Positions 9,811 to 19,095 of a DNA stretch of 64,000 nt are shown here, one piece after another (position 1 is the first letter of the stretch; every line of letters starts with the position of its first letter). The stretch comes from Shewanella olleyana (GTDB lineage: Bacteria; Pseudomonadota; Gammaproteobacteria; Enterobacterales; Shewanellaceae), in the NCBI RefSeq assembly GCF_023283825.1, contig NZ_JAKILD010000024.1:19127-83126 (forward strand), written 5' to 3'. A program made the translations under genes and the position numbers. The notes under the pieces were generated by a model. It did not search any database and was not told the DNA's origin. It was given only the letters and a program-made list of their open reading frames with translations.

Positions 9811-9984
9811 TCAAGACTCTAGAGGTATCGCTCTATTTTCGAGTAATACAGGAATACCTTCAGTAATTGGGTAAGCTAATTTATCAGCTTTACAGATAAG
9901 TTGATCTGCTTCTTTATCATATTCCAACTTACCTTTGCATACTGGGCAAGCTACAATTTCAAGTAATTTCTTATCGAACGCCAT
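9811..9984 (-). CDS. ycaR: Trm112/UPF0434 family small protein YcaR
   Basis: A 57-residue protein beginning MAFDKKLLEIVACPVCKG and continuing with an acidic loop and LICKADKLAYPITEGIPVLL. This is the YcaR/UPF0434 pattern, related to Trm112 zinc-ribbon partners, with CPVC followed by a single later Cys (ICK). The gene is too short for many gene finders. Its start lies inside the last 14 bp of lpxK, with GGAAACCTCC just upstream, so the two are translationally linked. The same neighbours (msbA, lpxK, ycaR) occur in E. coli, where kdsB follows; here kdsB is absent and a terminator follows. Confidence 0.9.
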   Translation of the reverse strand: MAFDKKLLEIVACPVCKGKLEYDKEADQLICKADKLAYPITEGIPVLLENRAIPLES

Positions 9985-10978
9985 GGAGGTTTCCTTGTTT
10001 AACTTTGACGACTTCTTTTAGTCTGTTCAAAAATGCTAGATCAAAACTTTCATCAAGCTTCGCATTTACTGGCAGATACCACCAGTTTTGTTGTGCAAAA
10101 TCGCGACATTTAACCGCATCTTTTTCAGTCATGATCAATGGAGACTGAAGAGATAGTTGCTTTAACTCTTCTTCATTAAAAGCTTGATGGTCTTCAAATG
10201 CTTTGGTTTGTGTTATTGAATAACCCAAAGTATGCAAGCTATCAAAAAATCGTTGAGGATTACCAATACCAGCCATCGCCACCGCATCTTGATGCAGCCA
10301 TTGACTATTATTTAACGGGTCTACCGACTTAAGTGCACTAGGCTCTAAGCTCATACACACTTCATTAGCTTGAGCCTCTCCGCCATTATTAATCACCCAA
10401 TCGATGGTGTTTAATCGCCATAAACCTTCTCGAAGTGGTCCAGCAGGAATTAAACATTCATTGCCATAACGGCGCTGACCATCCACAATCGCAAGCTCGA
10501 TATCTCTTGCTAAAGCATAATGCTGTAAACCATCATCACTGATGATCACATCAACATCAAATTCAGATAATAATGACTTTGCGGCGTCAATACGTTTAGC
10601 GCCAACAACCATAGGTACTTGAGTACGAGCCACTATCATCGCAGGCTCATCACCGACTTCAGTCGCTTTATCAGTCGCTATTACCGCTTTAACGCCATCA
10701 ATATTAACCCCGTAACCACGGCTTATTACCCCAGGGTTGTAACCTTGTTGGCGTAATAAATTGATTAAATAAATCACTGTCGGCGTTTTACCACTGCCAC
10801 CAGCGGTAATATTACCGACGATAACCACGGGTACTGGTAGGGTTTCTGCTTGGCTCAATCCCAGCTTAAAACCTACACGTCTTAAATAGCTGATTAAACC
10901 AAAAAGCCAACTAAGCGGCAGTAATAACCACTTAGCAGGATGCCCTTGGTACCAAATTTTATTCACTAACGATTGCAT
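9971..10978 (-). CDS. lpxK: Tetraacyldisaccharide 4'-kinase (lipid A synthesis)
   Basis: LpxK phosphorylates the 4' position of the lipid A disaccharide precursor at the inner membrane, the sixth step of the Raetz pathway. The 335-residue product has an N-terminal hydrophobic anchor (about 17-32), the Walker A loop GNITAGGSGKT (55-65), VISRGYG, and the VDVIISDDGLQHYALARDIE stretch typical of the family. Length matches the usual 325-340. Its ATG directly abuts the msbA stop, and its 3' end overlaps ycaR, so it belongs to the comEC-msbA-lpxK-ycaR operon. Confidence 0.97.
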   Translation of the reverse strand: MQSLVNKIWYQGHPAKWLLLPLSWLFGLISYLRRVGFKLGLSQAETLPVPVVIVGNITAGGSGKTPTVIYLINLLRQQGYNPGVISRGYGVNIDGVKAVIATDKATEVGDEPAMIVARTQVPMVVGAKRIDAAKSLLSEFDVDVIISDDGLQHYALARDIELAIVDGQRRYGNECLIPAGPLREGLWRLNTIDWVINNGGEAQANEVCMSLEPSALKSVDPLNNSQWLHQDAVAMAGIGNPQRFFDSLHTLGYSITQTKAFEDHQAFNEEELKQLSLQSPLIMTEKDAVKCRDFAQQNWWYLPVNAKLDESFDLAFLNRLKEVVKVKQGNLHGVR

Positions 10979-12784
10979 TTAATTACCAAATTGCATTTGG
11001 TATAGGTTGGAGTAAATACCTTCTTTGGCAATGAGATCTTTGTGGGTTCCACGCTCAACGACTGAGCCTTGATCTATCACTAAGATTTCATCTGCTGATT
11101 CAATAGTTGAAAGCCTATGAGCAATCACAATTGAAGTACGGTTATGACGTAAATTGTCTAAACCATGTTGAATGGCTTTTTCTGATTCAGTGTCTAAAGC
11201 TGAGGTTGCTTCATCTAAAATCAAAACTGGCGCATCACGTAACATGGCGCGTGCAATTGCGATTCGTTGTCGCTGACCACCAGAAAGTAACACACCATTC
11301 TCACCGACTTCGGTATCTAAACCTTCTGGTAAGGTTTCAATAAACTCCATAGCATAAGCAAGTTCTGCAGCTTTAATAATTTGCTCACGCGACACTTCAC
11401 CAGGATAGGCGTACGCTATATTATTGGCAATTGTGTCATTAAAAAGCGTCACTTGCTGAGACACTAGTGCAACCTGATTACGCAATGACGCTAATTTGTA
11501 GTCGTAGATACTGACATCATCAAGCGTAATATCACCTTCTGATACGCCGGTATAAAAGCGTGTCATTAAGCTGGCAATCGTCGACTTACCCGAACCACTG
11601 CGACCGACTAGTGCTATGGTTTTGCCTTGCTTAACTTCAAAATCAATATTGGTTAATGCTGGTTTTTCGGTATCAGGATAACTGAAAGTCACATTATTAA
11701 ACTTCAAATTACCTTTAACACGCTCGGTTTCAAATTCACCAGTATCTGATTCAGGTGCCGTATCTAATAACTCAAACACAGTAGTACAAGCTGCAATACC
11801 ACGCTGGAACTCAGCATTAATACGAGTTAAGTTTTTAATTGGCTGTAGCATCGCCAACATCGCACCTAGAATTGCCGCAAAAGTACCTGCGGTTAACTCT
11901 TCTTTAAGGCCAGGAAAAGTCGCAGCATACAATACGAAGGCAAGCGCAAAAGAGCCAATAATCATAATCACAGGTTGACTAATAGCTTGAGCCACAGCCA
12001 GTTTCATATTCTTATTACGGTTAGCGTCATTCACTTTAAAAAATCGACTAACTTCGGTTTTTTGACCACCAAAAGCCAACACATTTTTATGCCCTTTAAT
12101 CATCTGCTCCGTTGTTGCCGTTACGCCGCCCATAGCAGACTGAATTTGCTTTGAGACTTTACGAAAGCGTTTACTGACAACACTAATTACAATACCCATC
12201 AATGGGCCTATCACTAAAATGCACAGTGATAATTTCCACGAATAAAAGAACATAATAGCCAGCATAGCAATAACAGTGATTGAATCTCGGACGATGGAGA
12301 TTAACGCACTGCCAGATGCACGTGCAATTTGCTCAGTATCAAAGGTCACACGAGAAATTAAGTTACCGCTATTTTCACGGTCAATATAGCTCACCGGCAA
12401 ACGTAAGTAATGCTCAAACACTTGTTGACGCATATCCATGATCAACTTAGCACTCATGTACGAAACGCAGTAAGTGGACACAAAGTTGGCAATACCACGC
12501 AAAGTAAACATGCCAATCACGACTAATGGCGCCATCAGCATAATATCTGTATTGGCATTAAAACCACCATGGGTAGGCACATCAACCTCAACACCACCGA
12601 CAACTGCAGGTGCTTGGCCAAAACCTTCATCAATAAAAGGTTTAATAAATGCGATAAAAGCAGCGTCAACTAGGCCATATGTCAGTAGCCCTATCACTGC
12701 GAATAGGAACATCCCTTTCATAGGGATGAGATAAGTAAGAAGGCGTTTAAAGACGCTCGACATTTCGTTATTAGTTGTTGTCAT
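10979..12784 (-). CDS. msbA: Lipid A export ABC transporter MsbA
   Basis: MsbA flips lipid A-core across the inner membrane using ATP. The 601-residue half-transporter has an N-terminal six-helix domain and a C-terminal ATPase with Walker A GRSGSGKST (about 395), signature LLSGGQRQRIAIARA (about 503) and Walker B LILDEATSALD. A 20-residue extension near residues 60-80 (periplasmic side, VGGVEVDVPTHGG) makes it slightly longer than the 582-residue E. coli protein. It is followed without gap by lpxK, so lipid A is made and flipped by products of one operon. Confidence 0.97.
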   Translation of the reverse strand: MTTTNNEMSSVFKRLLTYLIPMKGMFLFAVIGLLTYGLVDAAFIAFIKPFIDEGFGQAPAVVGGVEVDVPTHGGFNANTDIMLMAPLVVIGMFTLRGIANFVSTYCVSYMSAKLIMDMRQQVFEHYLRLPVSYIDRENSGNLISRVTFDTEQIARASGSALISIVRDSITVIAMLAIMFFYSWKLSLCILVIGPLMGIVISVVSKRFRKVSKQIQSAMGGVTATTEQMIKGHKNVLAFGGQKTEVSRFFKVNDANRNKNMKLAVAQAISQPVIMIIGSFALAFVLYAATFPGLKEELTAGTFAAILGAMLAMLQPIKNLTRINAEFQRGIAACTTVFELLDTAPESDTGEFETERVKGNLKFNNVTFSYPDTEKPALTNIDFEVKQGKTIALVGRSGSGKSTIASLMTRFYTGVSEGDITLDDVSIYDYKLASLRNQVALVSQQVTLFNDTIANNIAYAYPGEVSREQIIKAAELAYAMEFIETLPEGLDTEVGENGVLLSGGQRQRIAIARAMLRDAPVLILDEATSALDTESEKAIQHGLDNLRHNRTSIVIAHRLSTIESADEILVIDQGSVVERGTHKDLIAKEGIYSNLYQMQFGN

Positions 12785-12824
12785 TGATTACATTAACACT
12801 TGAATAGCAAACAAAGGCCATATT

Positions 12825-15344
12825 CTACTCTGCTTTAACTTTCTCACCAAATCTAAACAGCTTGTTATACCAAAATGGCGCAATATCTGTACGATATTGA
12901 CGGATAACATAATTTGATGGATTAAAATCTATACTAATTTGACCTGACTTTCCGCTTACAAGTGATTCTATTCCTCTTATTTTATATCGATTAACGACAT
13001 CATCTTTAGGAAATCCATATTGATTGGCAAATCCTGCGGTAAAGATAACTTGCTTTGGTGACACTACATCGATAAATGCTGCAGTAGATGAAGTTCGGCT
13101 TCCATGATGTGGTGCCAGTAATATATCTGCCTTGGTTAACTTGTTATTCTCGATAAAATACTGCTCAGCATTTTTCTCAATATCTCCAGCAAGTAACAGC
13201 TTATGTTTATCGTCACTTATATAAGCAATACATGAACGGTTATTATCATTTTCGGCTTTAATGTTAACGGCTAAACTGACCATTAACCCCTGCCAATTGA
13301 GTTGTCGATTACCGCACCCTTTTACAATAGGCTCCTTGGCCGAATTCAGACTAAAGTGATGCTCCGGTGTATCACTAATGAGCTTACTATTAGGGTATTG
13401 TTCAAGTAATTTACTCAGCCCTCCCGCATGATCATTATCGTCATGGCTAATGATAATGTAATCAAGCTGGGTTACCCCTTTGGCTTTTAGTGTGGGAATA
13501 ATAACCCGATCTGCATAACTGAAATTTTCCCCGTACGCAGCGCCAGTATCATAAAGTATTCCTCTATTGTCTCGTTGGATGAGTACAGCAGTCCCCTGGC
13601 CAACATCTAAAACATGAGCTTGCCAGTTTGTAGCAAGGTCATTGCTTTCTTCAAGCATCAAATTATTGGTGAGATACATAAAAAATGGTAAACACAGTAA
13701 ACCTGCGCATAATCGCCATTGGGTATTCACCGCCCACTTCAACAGAAACAGTCCAAAAACAAACATCATTAAACAGATGATTAATCTATCAGGTAAGTAA
13801 ATTAATGCCATTGGCCAAAAATCACTTTGACTGATAAGCAGCTGAAATCCATCAAGGGTTAAATTGGCAACTGCCATAAACTGAGTACCGATATACGTCA
13901 TTATTGCATCAGGTAACGGTAATAACATCATCAGTAAATTTAATACCAATGCCATGATACTTAAGGGAATAACCAAAATACTGAACCATGGCACCATCAA
14001 TAAATTAACCCATATACTGTTAATCGATACGGTACCGAACAACAAGGCTTGAATTACCCCAAGTCCAACGGCTAATCGCCATTGAATTGACCAAAACCGT
14101 TTAAAGAAGCTCACTACTTGCCAGAGGTAGTGACGAGACTTCATGTTGAGCGAATGAACATATGACGAATTTTCTTCTGAGGATGGTGTCACTTCAGTTT
14201 TGCTATTTTCAACGTCTTTATCTTGAGTTGCGTTATCTTGAATTGCATTAACTTTAGTTTCATTTACTTTAGTTTCGTTAGCTCCAATCCCACTATTTAT
14301 ATTTCGTGCGTTAGCCTGCGAATATTCAAGAGTAAATAGTATGATGACTAACGCACTAAACGATAACCAGAAACCTGCGCTTAAGCTTGCAAATGGATCG
14401 ATTATCAAAACGGCAAATAACGCCCACATAAGTCGCTGCCATGGCGATGAATATTGATTCACAATAGTAAGCACCACCAGCATAAGTAACATGACGAATG
14501 CACGCTGAGTTGAAATAGCAAATCCAGCTAGATAGCCATACTCTGCTGTCACTAACACAGCGAACACCAAAGCCATCAATACATTTCGTCTGCTGTTTGT
14601 GGGAAAAATACGTTGCAACCCAAACCGAGATAAAAACCAAAACAAGCCAAATACAACTGATAAGTGCAAACCTGATATTGCGACTAAATGCCCTGTCCCT
14701 GTTTGCCTTAATTGCTGCCATTGTTGTGGTGTTAATGCTGATTTATCACCAAATAATAAGGCTCTTAAGATAGCCCCATTAGATAAGCGCTGTAATATTG
14801 GCGTCATCTTATCAATGATGATTTGTCGTATTGGCGCGTCATAATGAAGAAGTTTTGCTTGTTTGACTCGCCCTTTAGCGACAATATGGCGGCTTAGTAA
14901 ATATTTTTGTTGATTAAACCCGCCTTGATTCAATGGGCTGGTTATTGGCTTCATACGTGCTGTAAACTGCCAAATCTGCCCCACTTTTACCTCAGGCGGT
15001 TGTTGCCAAGTGAGTCTATAATAAGATTGATAAAAGGCTTTATGTTCAGAAATTAACCGAATGTCGAAACTTATCCAGTCGCTGTTTGTGCTAACTAGTG
15101 ATACTATCTCTGCCTTGAATTGTTTTTGAACAGGCATTTCAGATTCGTGTGAAGAAAATAGTGAATTAAAACAAAAAGAAACTAATAAAACCCCGCTAAG
15201 TGTCCCACTGATGAATGGCCATTTATTGAGGGTGGATAAAACGACAATCAGAATGATAGACGCCATCCATATAGGAAGTAAGCTTGGCAATAAATTGCTA
15301 AAGAGCATACTGGCGCAAAAACCATAAATGAATCGATTTATCAT
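12825..15344 (-). CDS. comEC: DNA internalization protein ComEC/Rec2
   Basis: ComEC forms the inner-membrane channel that takes up single-stranded DNA in natural transformation. The 839-residue product has N-terminal helices, an OB-like periplasmic part (residues 60-160), the Competence domain (LRALLFGDKSAL, GTGHLVAISGLHLSVVFG), more helices, and a C-terminal metallo-beta-lactamase domain (DVGQGTAVLIQ, SHDDNDHAGG near 635, LAPHHGSRTS). An unusual polar insert near residues 345-395 contains two ETKVN copies and is rich in Asn/Glu/Ser. It is the first gene of the msbA-lpxK operon (40-bp gap). Only 28 bp separate it from the divergent DUF2062 gene, so their promoters must lie partly within coding DNA. 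Confidence 0.95.
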   Translation of the reverse strand: MINRFIYGFCASMLFSNLLPSLLPIWMASIILIVVLSTLNKWPFISGTLSGVLLVSFCFNSLFSSHESEMPVQKQFKAEIVSLVSTNSDWISFDIRLISEHKAFYQSYYRLTWQQPPEVKVGQIWQFTARMKPITSPLNQGGFNQQKYLLSRHIVAKGRVKQAKLLHYDAPIRQIIIDKMTPILQRLSNGAILRALLFGDKSALTPQQWQQLRQTGTGHLVAISGLHLSVVFGLFWFLSRFGLQRIFPTNSRRNVLMALVFAVLVTAEYGYLAGFAISTQRAFVMLLMLVVLTIVNQYSSPWQRLMWALFAVLIIDPFASLSAGFWLSFSALVIILFTLEYSQANARNINSGIGANETKVNETKVNAIQDNATQDKDVENSKTEVTPSSEENSSYVHSLNMKSRHYLWQVVSFFKRFWSIQWRLAVGLGVIQALLFGTVSINSIWVNLLMVPWFSILVIPLSIMALVLNLLMMLLPLPDAIMTYIGTQFMAVANLTLDGFQLLISQSDFWPMALIYLPDRLIICLMMFVFGLFLLKWAVNTQWRLCAGLLCLPFFMYLTNNLMLEESNDLATNWQAHVLDVGQGTAVLIQRDNRGILYDTGAAYGENFSYADRVIIPTLKAKGVTQLDYIIISHDDNDHAGGLSKLLEQYPNSKLISDTPEHHFSLNSAKEPIVKGCGNRQLNWQGLMVSLAVNIKAENDNNRSCIAYISDDKHKLLLAGDIEKNAEQYFIENNKLTKADILLAPHHGSRTSSTAAFIDVVSPKQVIFTAGFANQYGFPKDDVVNRYKIRGIESLVSGKSGQISIDFNPSNYVIRQYRTDIAPFWYNKLFRFGEKVKAE

Positions 15345-15372
15345 TGATTAATTAAAGACAGTAATCGCGTAT

Positions 15373-15876
15373 ATGCCAAAAAAATTATTCCAAAAATTTA
15401 TGCCGAAGCCTGAAACCTTACGTAATCACAAGTATTTACGTGTTTTCGGTAATTTACTAGATAAGCCTAACTTGTGGAGTTTAAATCGTAAATCGGCTCC
15501 AGGTTCATTTGCGATAGGTCTATTTGTTGCTTGGCTTCCTGTCCCATTTCAAATGGTCATTGCTGCTGGCATGGCTATATTTTTTAACGTCAATATTCCA
15601 TTGGCCGTTGCACTTGTATGGTTAACAAACCCAATCACAATGCCGTTTATGTTTTATGCCGCCTATTTGTTAGGTGCTAAAATATTAGGTATGGATACCG
15701 CTGACTTTGCATTTGAAGCCAGTTGGCAATGGATAGAAAGCTCAATTGGCACCATTGGCCCACCTTTCCTACTAGGATGTGTAGCACTAGGGCTTATTTT
15801 TGCATTTATCAGTTTCTTTGTGATTAAAAGCCTTTGGAAGTACTCAGTACTCTTTAAATGGAAAAGCCGAAAGTAA
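15373..15876 (+). CDS. DUF2062 membrane protein
   Basis: A 167-residue inner-membrane protein with the DUF2062 signature: a basic N-terminus, APGSFAIGLFVAWLPVPFQM, then helices including VALVWLTNPITMPFMFYAAY, and a last helix before a basic tail (KWKSRK). The family is found beside comEC/msbA in several gammaproteobacteria but has no assigned function. It is divergent from comEC with only 28 bp between starts. A terminator follows. Confidence 0.9.
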   Translation: MPKKLFQKFMPKPETLRNHKYLRVFGNLLDKPNLWSLNRKSAPGSFAIGLFVAWLPVPFQMVIAAGMAIFFNVNIPLAVALVWLTNPITMPFMFYAAYLLGAKILGMDTADFAFEASWQWIESSIGTIGPPFLLGCVALGLIFAFISFFVIKSLWKYSVLFKWKSRK

Positions 15877-15905
15877 TTCATTAGCCCCATTAAACAATCC
15901 AACAA

Positions 15906-15931
15906 AAAAGTCAGCTTATTAGCTGACTTTT
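15906..15931. terminator. Intrinsic terminator
   Basis: AAAAGTCAGCT, TATT loop, AGCTGACTTTT. It lies between the DUF2062 gene and the convergent DUF3624 gene and can serve both. Confidence 0.85.
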
Positions 15932-15968
15932 AATTTGTATATAGCTCACTTTTATCGTAAATAAAGCC

Positions 15969-16214
15969 CTATCCCTCATCTAAGTGATTAAGCTTTCGAT
16001 AACCCAATACCAGCAAATGAATACTCAATAAACCCGTAAATGCCCCGCAAAAGAACATCATTGCAATAGACTCAACAGATGAAATATCATCCTTATACAA
16101 GAACCACCAAAGCGGCCACCCCAGCAGCGATAAAACAGTTAATTGCCACATACAAGACTTACAGCGGCCAATTTTTTGTTTAAAAATAGAGTCCTGACAA
16201 TCATCGCAAGACAT
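15969..16214 (-). CDS. DUF3624 small membrane protein
   Basis: An 81-residue protein with two CxxC pairs near the N-terminus (C3/C6 and C18/C21), suggesting a small zinc knuckle, followed by two hydrophobic segments (about 23-40 and 48-71). This matches DUF3624, known from Vibrio and Shewanella and without known function. Its start overlaps the end of the upstream GNAT gene by 14 bp, so the two are co-transcribed and probably translationally coupled. Confidence 0.8.
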   Translation of the reverse strand: MSCDDCQDSIFKQKIGRCKSCMWQLTVLSLLGWPLWWFLYKDDISSVESIAMMFFCGAFTGLLSIHLLVLGYRKLNHLDEG

Positions 16215-16767
16215 TGACGCCTTCCTTCACTTTTGCCTTGTATTCACTATTAAGCATGGCAAAAAAACATTCATCGCCCCATCGACCTTTAAAAAAAATG
16301 TTTTGCAAATAATGGCCTTCTTTTCTAAATCCTAATTTTAGCAACAAAGCCATTGAAGCAAAGTTTTCAGCATCTGTTGTAGCAACGATTCGATGCTTAT
16401 TTAACGAATTAAACAAAAACTCGATCACTGCAGATACCGCTTCATACGCAACCCCTTGTTGTTGATAATCTTTAGCAATCGTAAAACCTATTTCCATTTG
16501 CTGTTCATCAATAAAATGCAATGCTATATCACCCATAATCTGATCCGTTCGATTATCAGCAATCGCCAATTGAAACCATAAACCAGGCTCACCAAATTGT
16601 TGATAATCCATTTGATCAAACAAATTTTGAGCTTGTTCAAGGCTATAATCACTCCAGCTTTGGTATTGAGCAATCTGTGGGTCGGCTCTATATTCCGTAA
16701 ATGATACTAAATCGCCCACTTCAAACGCACGAATACTAAGACGCTGCGTTGTTAATTGATTATCCAT
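16201..16767 (-). CDS. GNAT family N-acetyltransferase (RimJ/RimL type)
   Basis: A 188-residue GNAT protein of the RimJ/RimL group, whose members acetylate protein N-termini or antibiotics. It starts with TTQRLSIRAFEVGDL (the usual TERLxLRxxxxxD pattern), has EIGFTIAKDYQQQGVAYEAVSAV as the acetyl-CoA site, and ATTDAENFASMALLLKLGFRKEG near 130-155. Substrate unknown. It overlaps the DUF3624 gene downstream. A LysR gene ends upstream on the same strand, 34 bp away. Confidence 0.88.
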   Translation of the reverse strand: MDNQLTTQRLSIRAFEVGDLVSFTEYRADPQIAQYQSWSDYSLEQAQNLFDQMDYQQFGEPGLWFQLAIADNRTDQIMGDIALHFIDEQQMEIGFTIAKDYQQQGVAYEAVSAVIEFLFNSLNKHRIVATTDAENFASMALLLKLGFRKEGHYLQNIFFKGRWGDECFFAMLNSEYKAKVKEGVNVLR

Positions 16768-16801
16768 TTTCGCCTCATTTTCGCCTCAAGATGTGAGTAA
16801 A

Positions 16802-17701
16802 CTACTTTTTAATTCTAGCCACCAAGAAATCCACAGCCGCTTTGACTTTCGGCACATGGTAGCGCTGTTTTTGATAGATGAGATAAACACCAAAGTCAGC
16901 GCTTTGAGTTGCTGATAGTGGCGGTTCAAAATTTAACTCTACTAACTCGCCTCTTTCTAAAAAAGGACTGAGTACCCAACGAGGCATCATCACTATACCA
17001 TCGTGGTTTTTGGCTTTTTCTATTAGCCACTCCCCTACGTTACTGATCGCAGCTGCAGGAGCTGAGACATCCTGCCATTGACCATCAATATAACTTAGCC
17101 AAGGTACTCTGCCATTAGGTGAACGGTAATATAAACCTTTATGGTTTGATAATTGATTAGGGTGAGTTGGCCTGCCCATTTTTTGTAAATATTGCTCGGT
17201 TGCTGCTGGGATAAACTGATTGTCCATCAGCCTTATTGCCATCACTCTATCGTTGGGAGCGTAACCCCCTCTTATAGCAATATCGACATCATCACGGCCA
17301 ACTGAAGACAACTCATCGCTTAATTCAATATCAAGGATAACCTTAGGATATAACCGTGAAAACTCTTCCATTAGCGGGATTAACACTTCTCGGCCAATTC
17401 CCACCATCGCGCTTATTCGCAGCTTTCCCATAGGCTCGGTCTGATAACTTCTCACCGCTTCATTACTTTGTTCTAACTGGTTCAGTAACTCTGACACTTG
17501 CTGGTAATATTCAGCGCCAATCTCAGTTAAGTTCACTGCCCTTGTTGAGCGTTTTAATAAAGTTGCCCCAAGGCTTTTTTCTAAATCAGCCACACGCCTT
17601 GAAAGCGATGAAGCGGGAACCGAAAACACCTTAGCAGCTTGAGTGAAACTGCCAAGTTCGACCACTTTCACAAAGTATTTAAGCGCTCTTAATTGATCCA
17701 T
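16802..17701 (-). CDS. LysR family transcriptional regulator
   Basis: A 299-residue LysR regulator. The winged helix-turn-helix is at residues 1-60 (GSFTQAAKVFSVPASSLSRR, then LGATLLKRSTRAVNLTEIG), followed by a two-lobed effector domain. The 'VPASSLSRRV' recognition helix is typical of the CrgA/DhmA-type subgroup that often controls a neighbouring oxidoreductase. It is divergent from the NADPH-dependent reductase at 17827 with 125 bp between them, the classic LysR/target arrangement. The effector is unknown. Confidence 0.93.
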   Translation of the reverse strand: MDQLRALKYFVKVVELGSFTQAAKVFSVPASSLSRRVADLEKSLGATLLKRSTRAVNLTEIGAEYYQQVSELLNQLEQSNEAVRSYQTEPMGKLRISAMVGIGREVLIPLMEEFSRLYPKVILDIELSDELSSVGRDDVDIAIRGGYAPNDRVMAIRLMDNQFIPAATEQYLQKMGRPTHPNQLSNHKGLYYRSPNGRVPWLSYIDGQWQDVSAPAAAISNVGEWLIEKAKNHDGIVMMPRWVLSPFLERGELVELNFEPPLSATQSADFGVYLIYQKQRYHVPKVKAAVDFLVARIKK

Positions 17702-17826
17702 AACTCAACCATTATTGTCTTAAAAGCAATAAAGAATCGCTTTTTAGCCACTATATCTTATAAAAAAGAAAAGGAATAATAACTTCATTAACTATAAATA
17801 CCTTTTCCAATTAATAAGGATTTTCA

Positions 17827-18825
17827 ATGACCACTTTTACCGCTATTAATCTTGTAAAACGCCCACAAGGCGGACCGATTACTGCTGATATTTTTGAAAT
17901 CGTCCAAAAACCTATGCCTGTGGTAAAGCCAGGTCAATTGCTGATTAAACAGAATTTTATGTCGCTAGACCCAGCGATGTTCGGTTGGATGCAACCCGAT
18001 ACCGACAGTTATATTCCTCCTGTAAATCTTGGCGATGTCATGCGCAGTAGCGGCGTAGGCGAAGTGGTTGAAAGTAATCATCCAGACTTTAAAGCCGGCG
18101 ATCGCGTGATGGGCATGATGGGTTGGCAAGAGTTCTTTTTAACTGACGGCAAAGGCATCAATAAAATTGATGCACCGTTACCTGATGAAGCCATTTTATC
18201 TGTTTTCGCATTGCCAGGCCTAACCGCCACTCAAGGACTATTTAACGTCGGTAAGCCAAAAGCTGGCGAAACCATCATAGTAACCGGAGCTGCAGGTTCT
18301 GTAGGTTCAATTGTGGGTCAACTGGCTAAAGCAGATGGTTTACATGTTATTGGTGTTGTTGGCAGTGATGAAAAAGCAGATTGGATTGTAAACGAGCTAG
18401 GTTTTGACTCTGCCATTAATTATAAAACTGCAGATTTAGAAGCTGAGTTAGACAGACTCGCGCCACAAGGCATCGATTTATTTTTTGAAAATACTGCAGG
18501 TCCAATTCAAAGTCTAATTGTCGACAGAATGAATCCACACGGAAGAGTGATGGTATGCGGCTTAATTGCTGATTACAGCAAGCAAACACCCGCTCCAGGA
18601 CCAAGTTGGATGAATATTCTTAAAAGACGTATCACCGTTCAAGGTTTTACTATGCCTGATCACTTTGGTGAAGTGCCAAGCCTATTAGAAAAACTGACTC
18701 CCTATGTACTGCAAGGGAAAATCAAACATCGCTCGCATGTACTTGAGGGGCTTGAGTCTTCTATTAATGGCTTAAACCTGTTCTTTACCGGTGACAATAA
18801 AGGTAAGTTAATGGTTAAGCTTTAA
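17827..18825 (+). CDS. NADP-dependent MDR-family oxidoreductase
   Basis: A 332-residue zinc-free medium-chain reductase of the leukotriene B4 dehydrogenase/CurA group, which reduces activated C=C bonds with NADPH. N-terminal GroES-like domain (MSLDPAMFGWM, residues about 45-55), then the Rossmann fold with VTGAAGSVGSIVGQLAK (near 154-170) and FFENTAGPIQSLIVDRMN. The end FFTGDNKGKLMVKL is typical. AAGGA precedes the ATG. Probably controlled by the divergent LysR protein (inference from layout). A strong terminator follows. Confidence 0.92.
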   Translation: MTTFTAINLVKRPQGGPITADIFEIVQKPMPVVKPGQLLIKQNFMSLDPAMFGWMQPDTDSYIPPVNLGDVMRSSGVGEVVESNHPDFKAGDRVMGMMGWQEFFLTDGKGINKIDAPLPDEAILSVFALPGLTATQGLFNVGKPKAGETIIVTGAAGSVGSIVGQLAKADGLHVIGVVGSDEKADWIVNELGFDSAINYKTADLEAELDRLAPQGIDLFFENTAGPIQSLIVDRMNPHGRVMVCGLIADYSKQTPAPGPSWMNILKRRITVQGFTMPDHFGEVPSLLEKLTPYVLQGKIKHRSHVLEGLESSINGLNLFFTGDNKGKLMVKL

Positions 18826-18870
18826 TCATTGCAGAATTATTCAATACTTCTTATTGAGCAACATAAACGT

Positions 18871-18902
18871 AAAACCGCACTAAAGAGATTTAGTGCGGTT
18901 TT
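18871..18902 (+). terminator. Intrinsic terminator
   Basis: AAAACCGCACTAAA, GAGA loop, TTTAGTGCGGTTTT: 14-bp perfect stem followed by a short T run, 45 bp after the reductase stop. Confidence 0.9.
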
Positions 18903-18918
18903 TGATTAAAAGCGGGTT

Positions 18919-19060
18919 CACTTTGATTAAGCACTCTGATTAAGCACTCTTATCAAGGGCTTTTGTTAAGAGCTTTGATTGAGAGCTTTGATTTAGTGCT
19001 TATATTCAATAGTTGATTAAGCACTTTGATAAACAACCTTAATTGAGGATTTTGATTTAT
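18919..19060. repeat. Array of about eleven degenerate 13-bp tandem repeats
   Basis: Consecutive units keep a 13-bp register: CACTTTGATTAAG, CACTCTGATTAAG, CACTCTTATCAAG, GGCTTTTGTTAAG, AGCTTTGATTGAG, AGCTTTGATTTAG, a diverged unit, a 12-bp unit TAGTTGATTAAG, CACTTTGATAAAC, AACCTTAATTGAG, GATTTTGATTTAT. The array fills the gap between the reductase terminator and the convergent DUF924 gene. The period is not a multiple of three and no gene covers it. Confidence 0.85.
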
Positions 19061-19095
19061 TTTTAAAATTGGATAACTAAAAAACTTAAAACAAC

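Noticed and set aside
18919..19060. Possible CRISPR array or coding repeat
   Set aside because: The 13-bp units follow each other without spacers, and the period would change frame at each unit.
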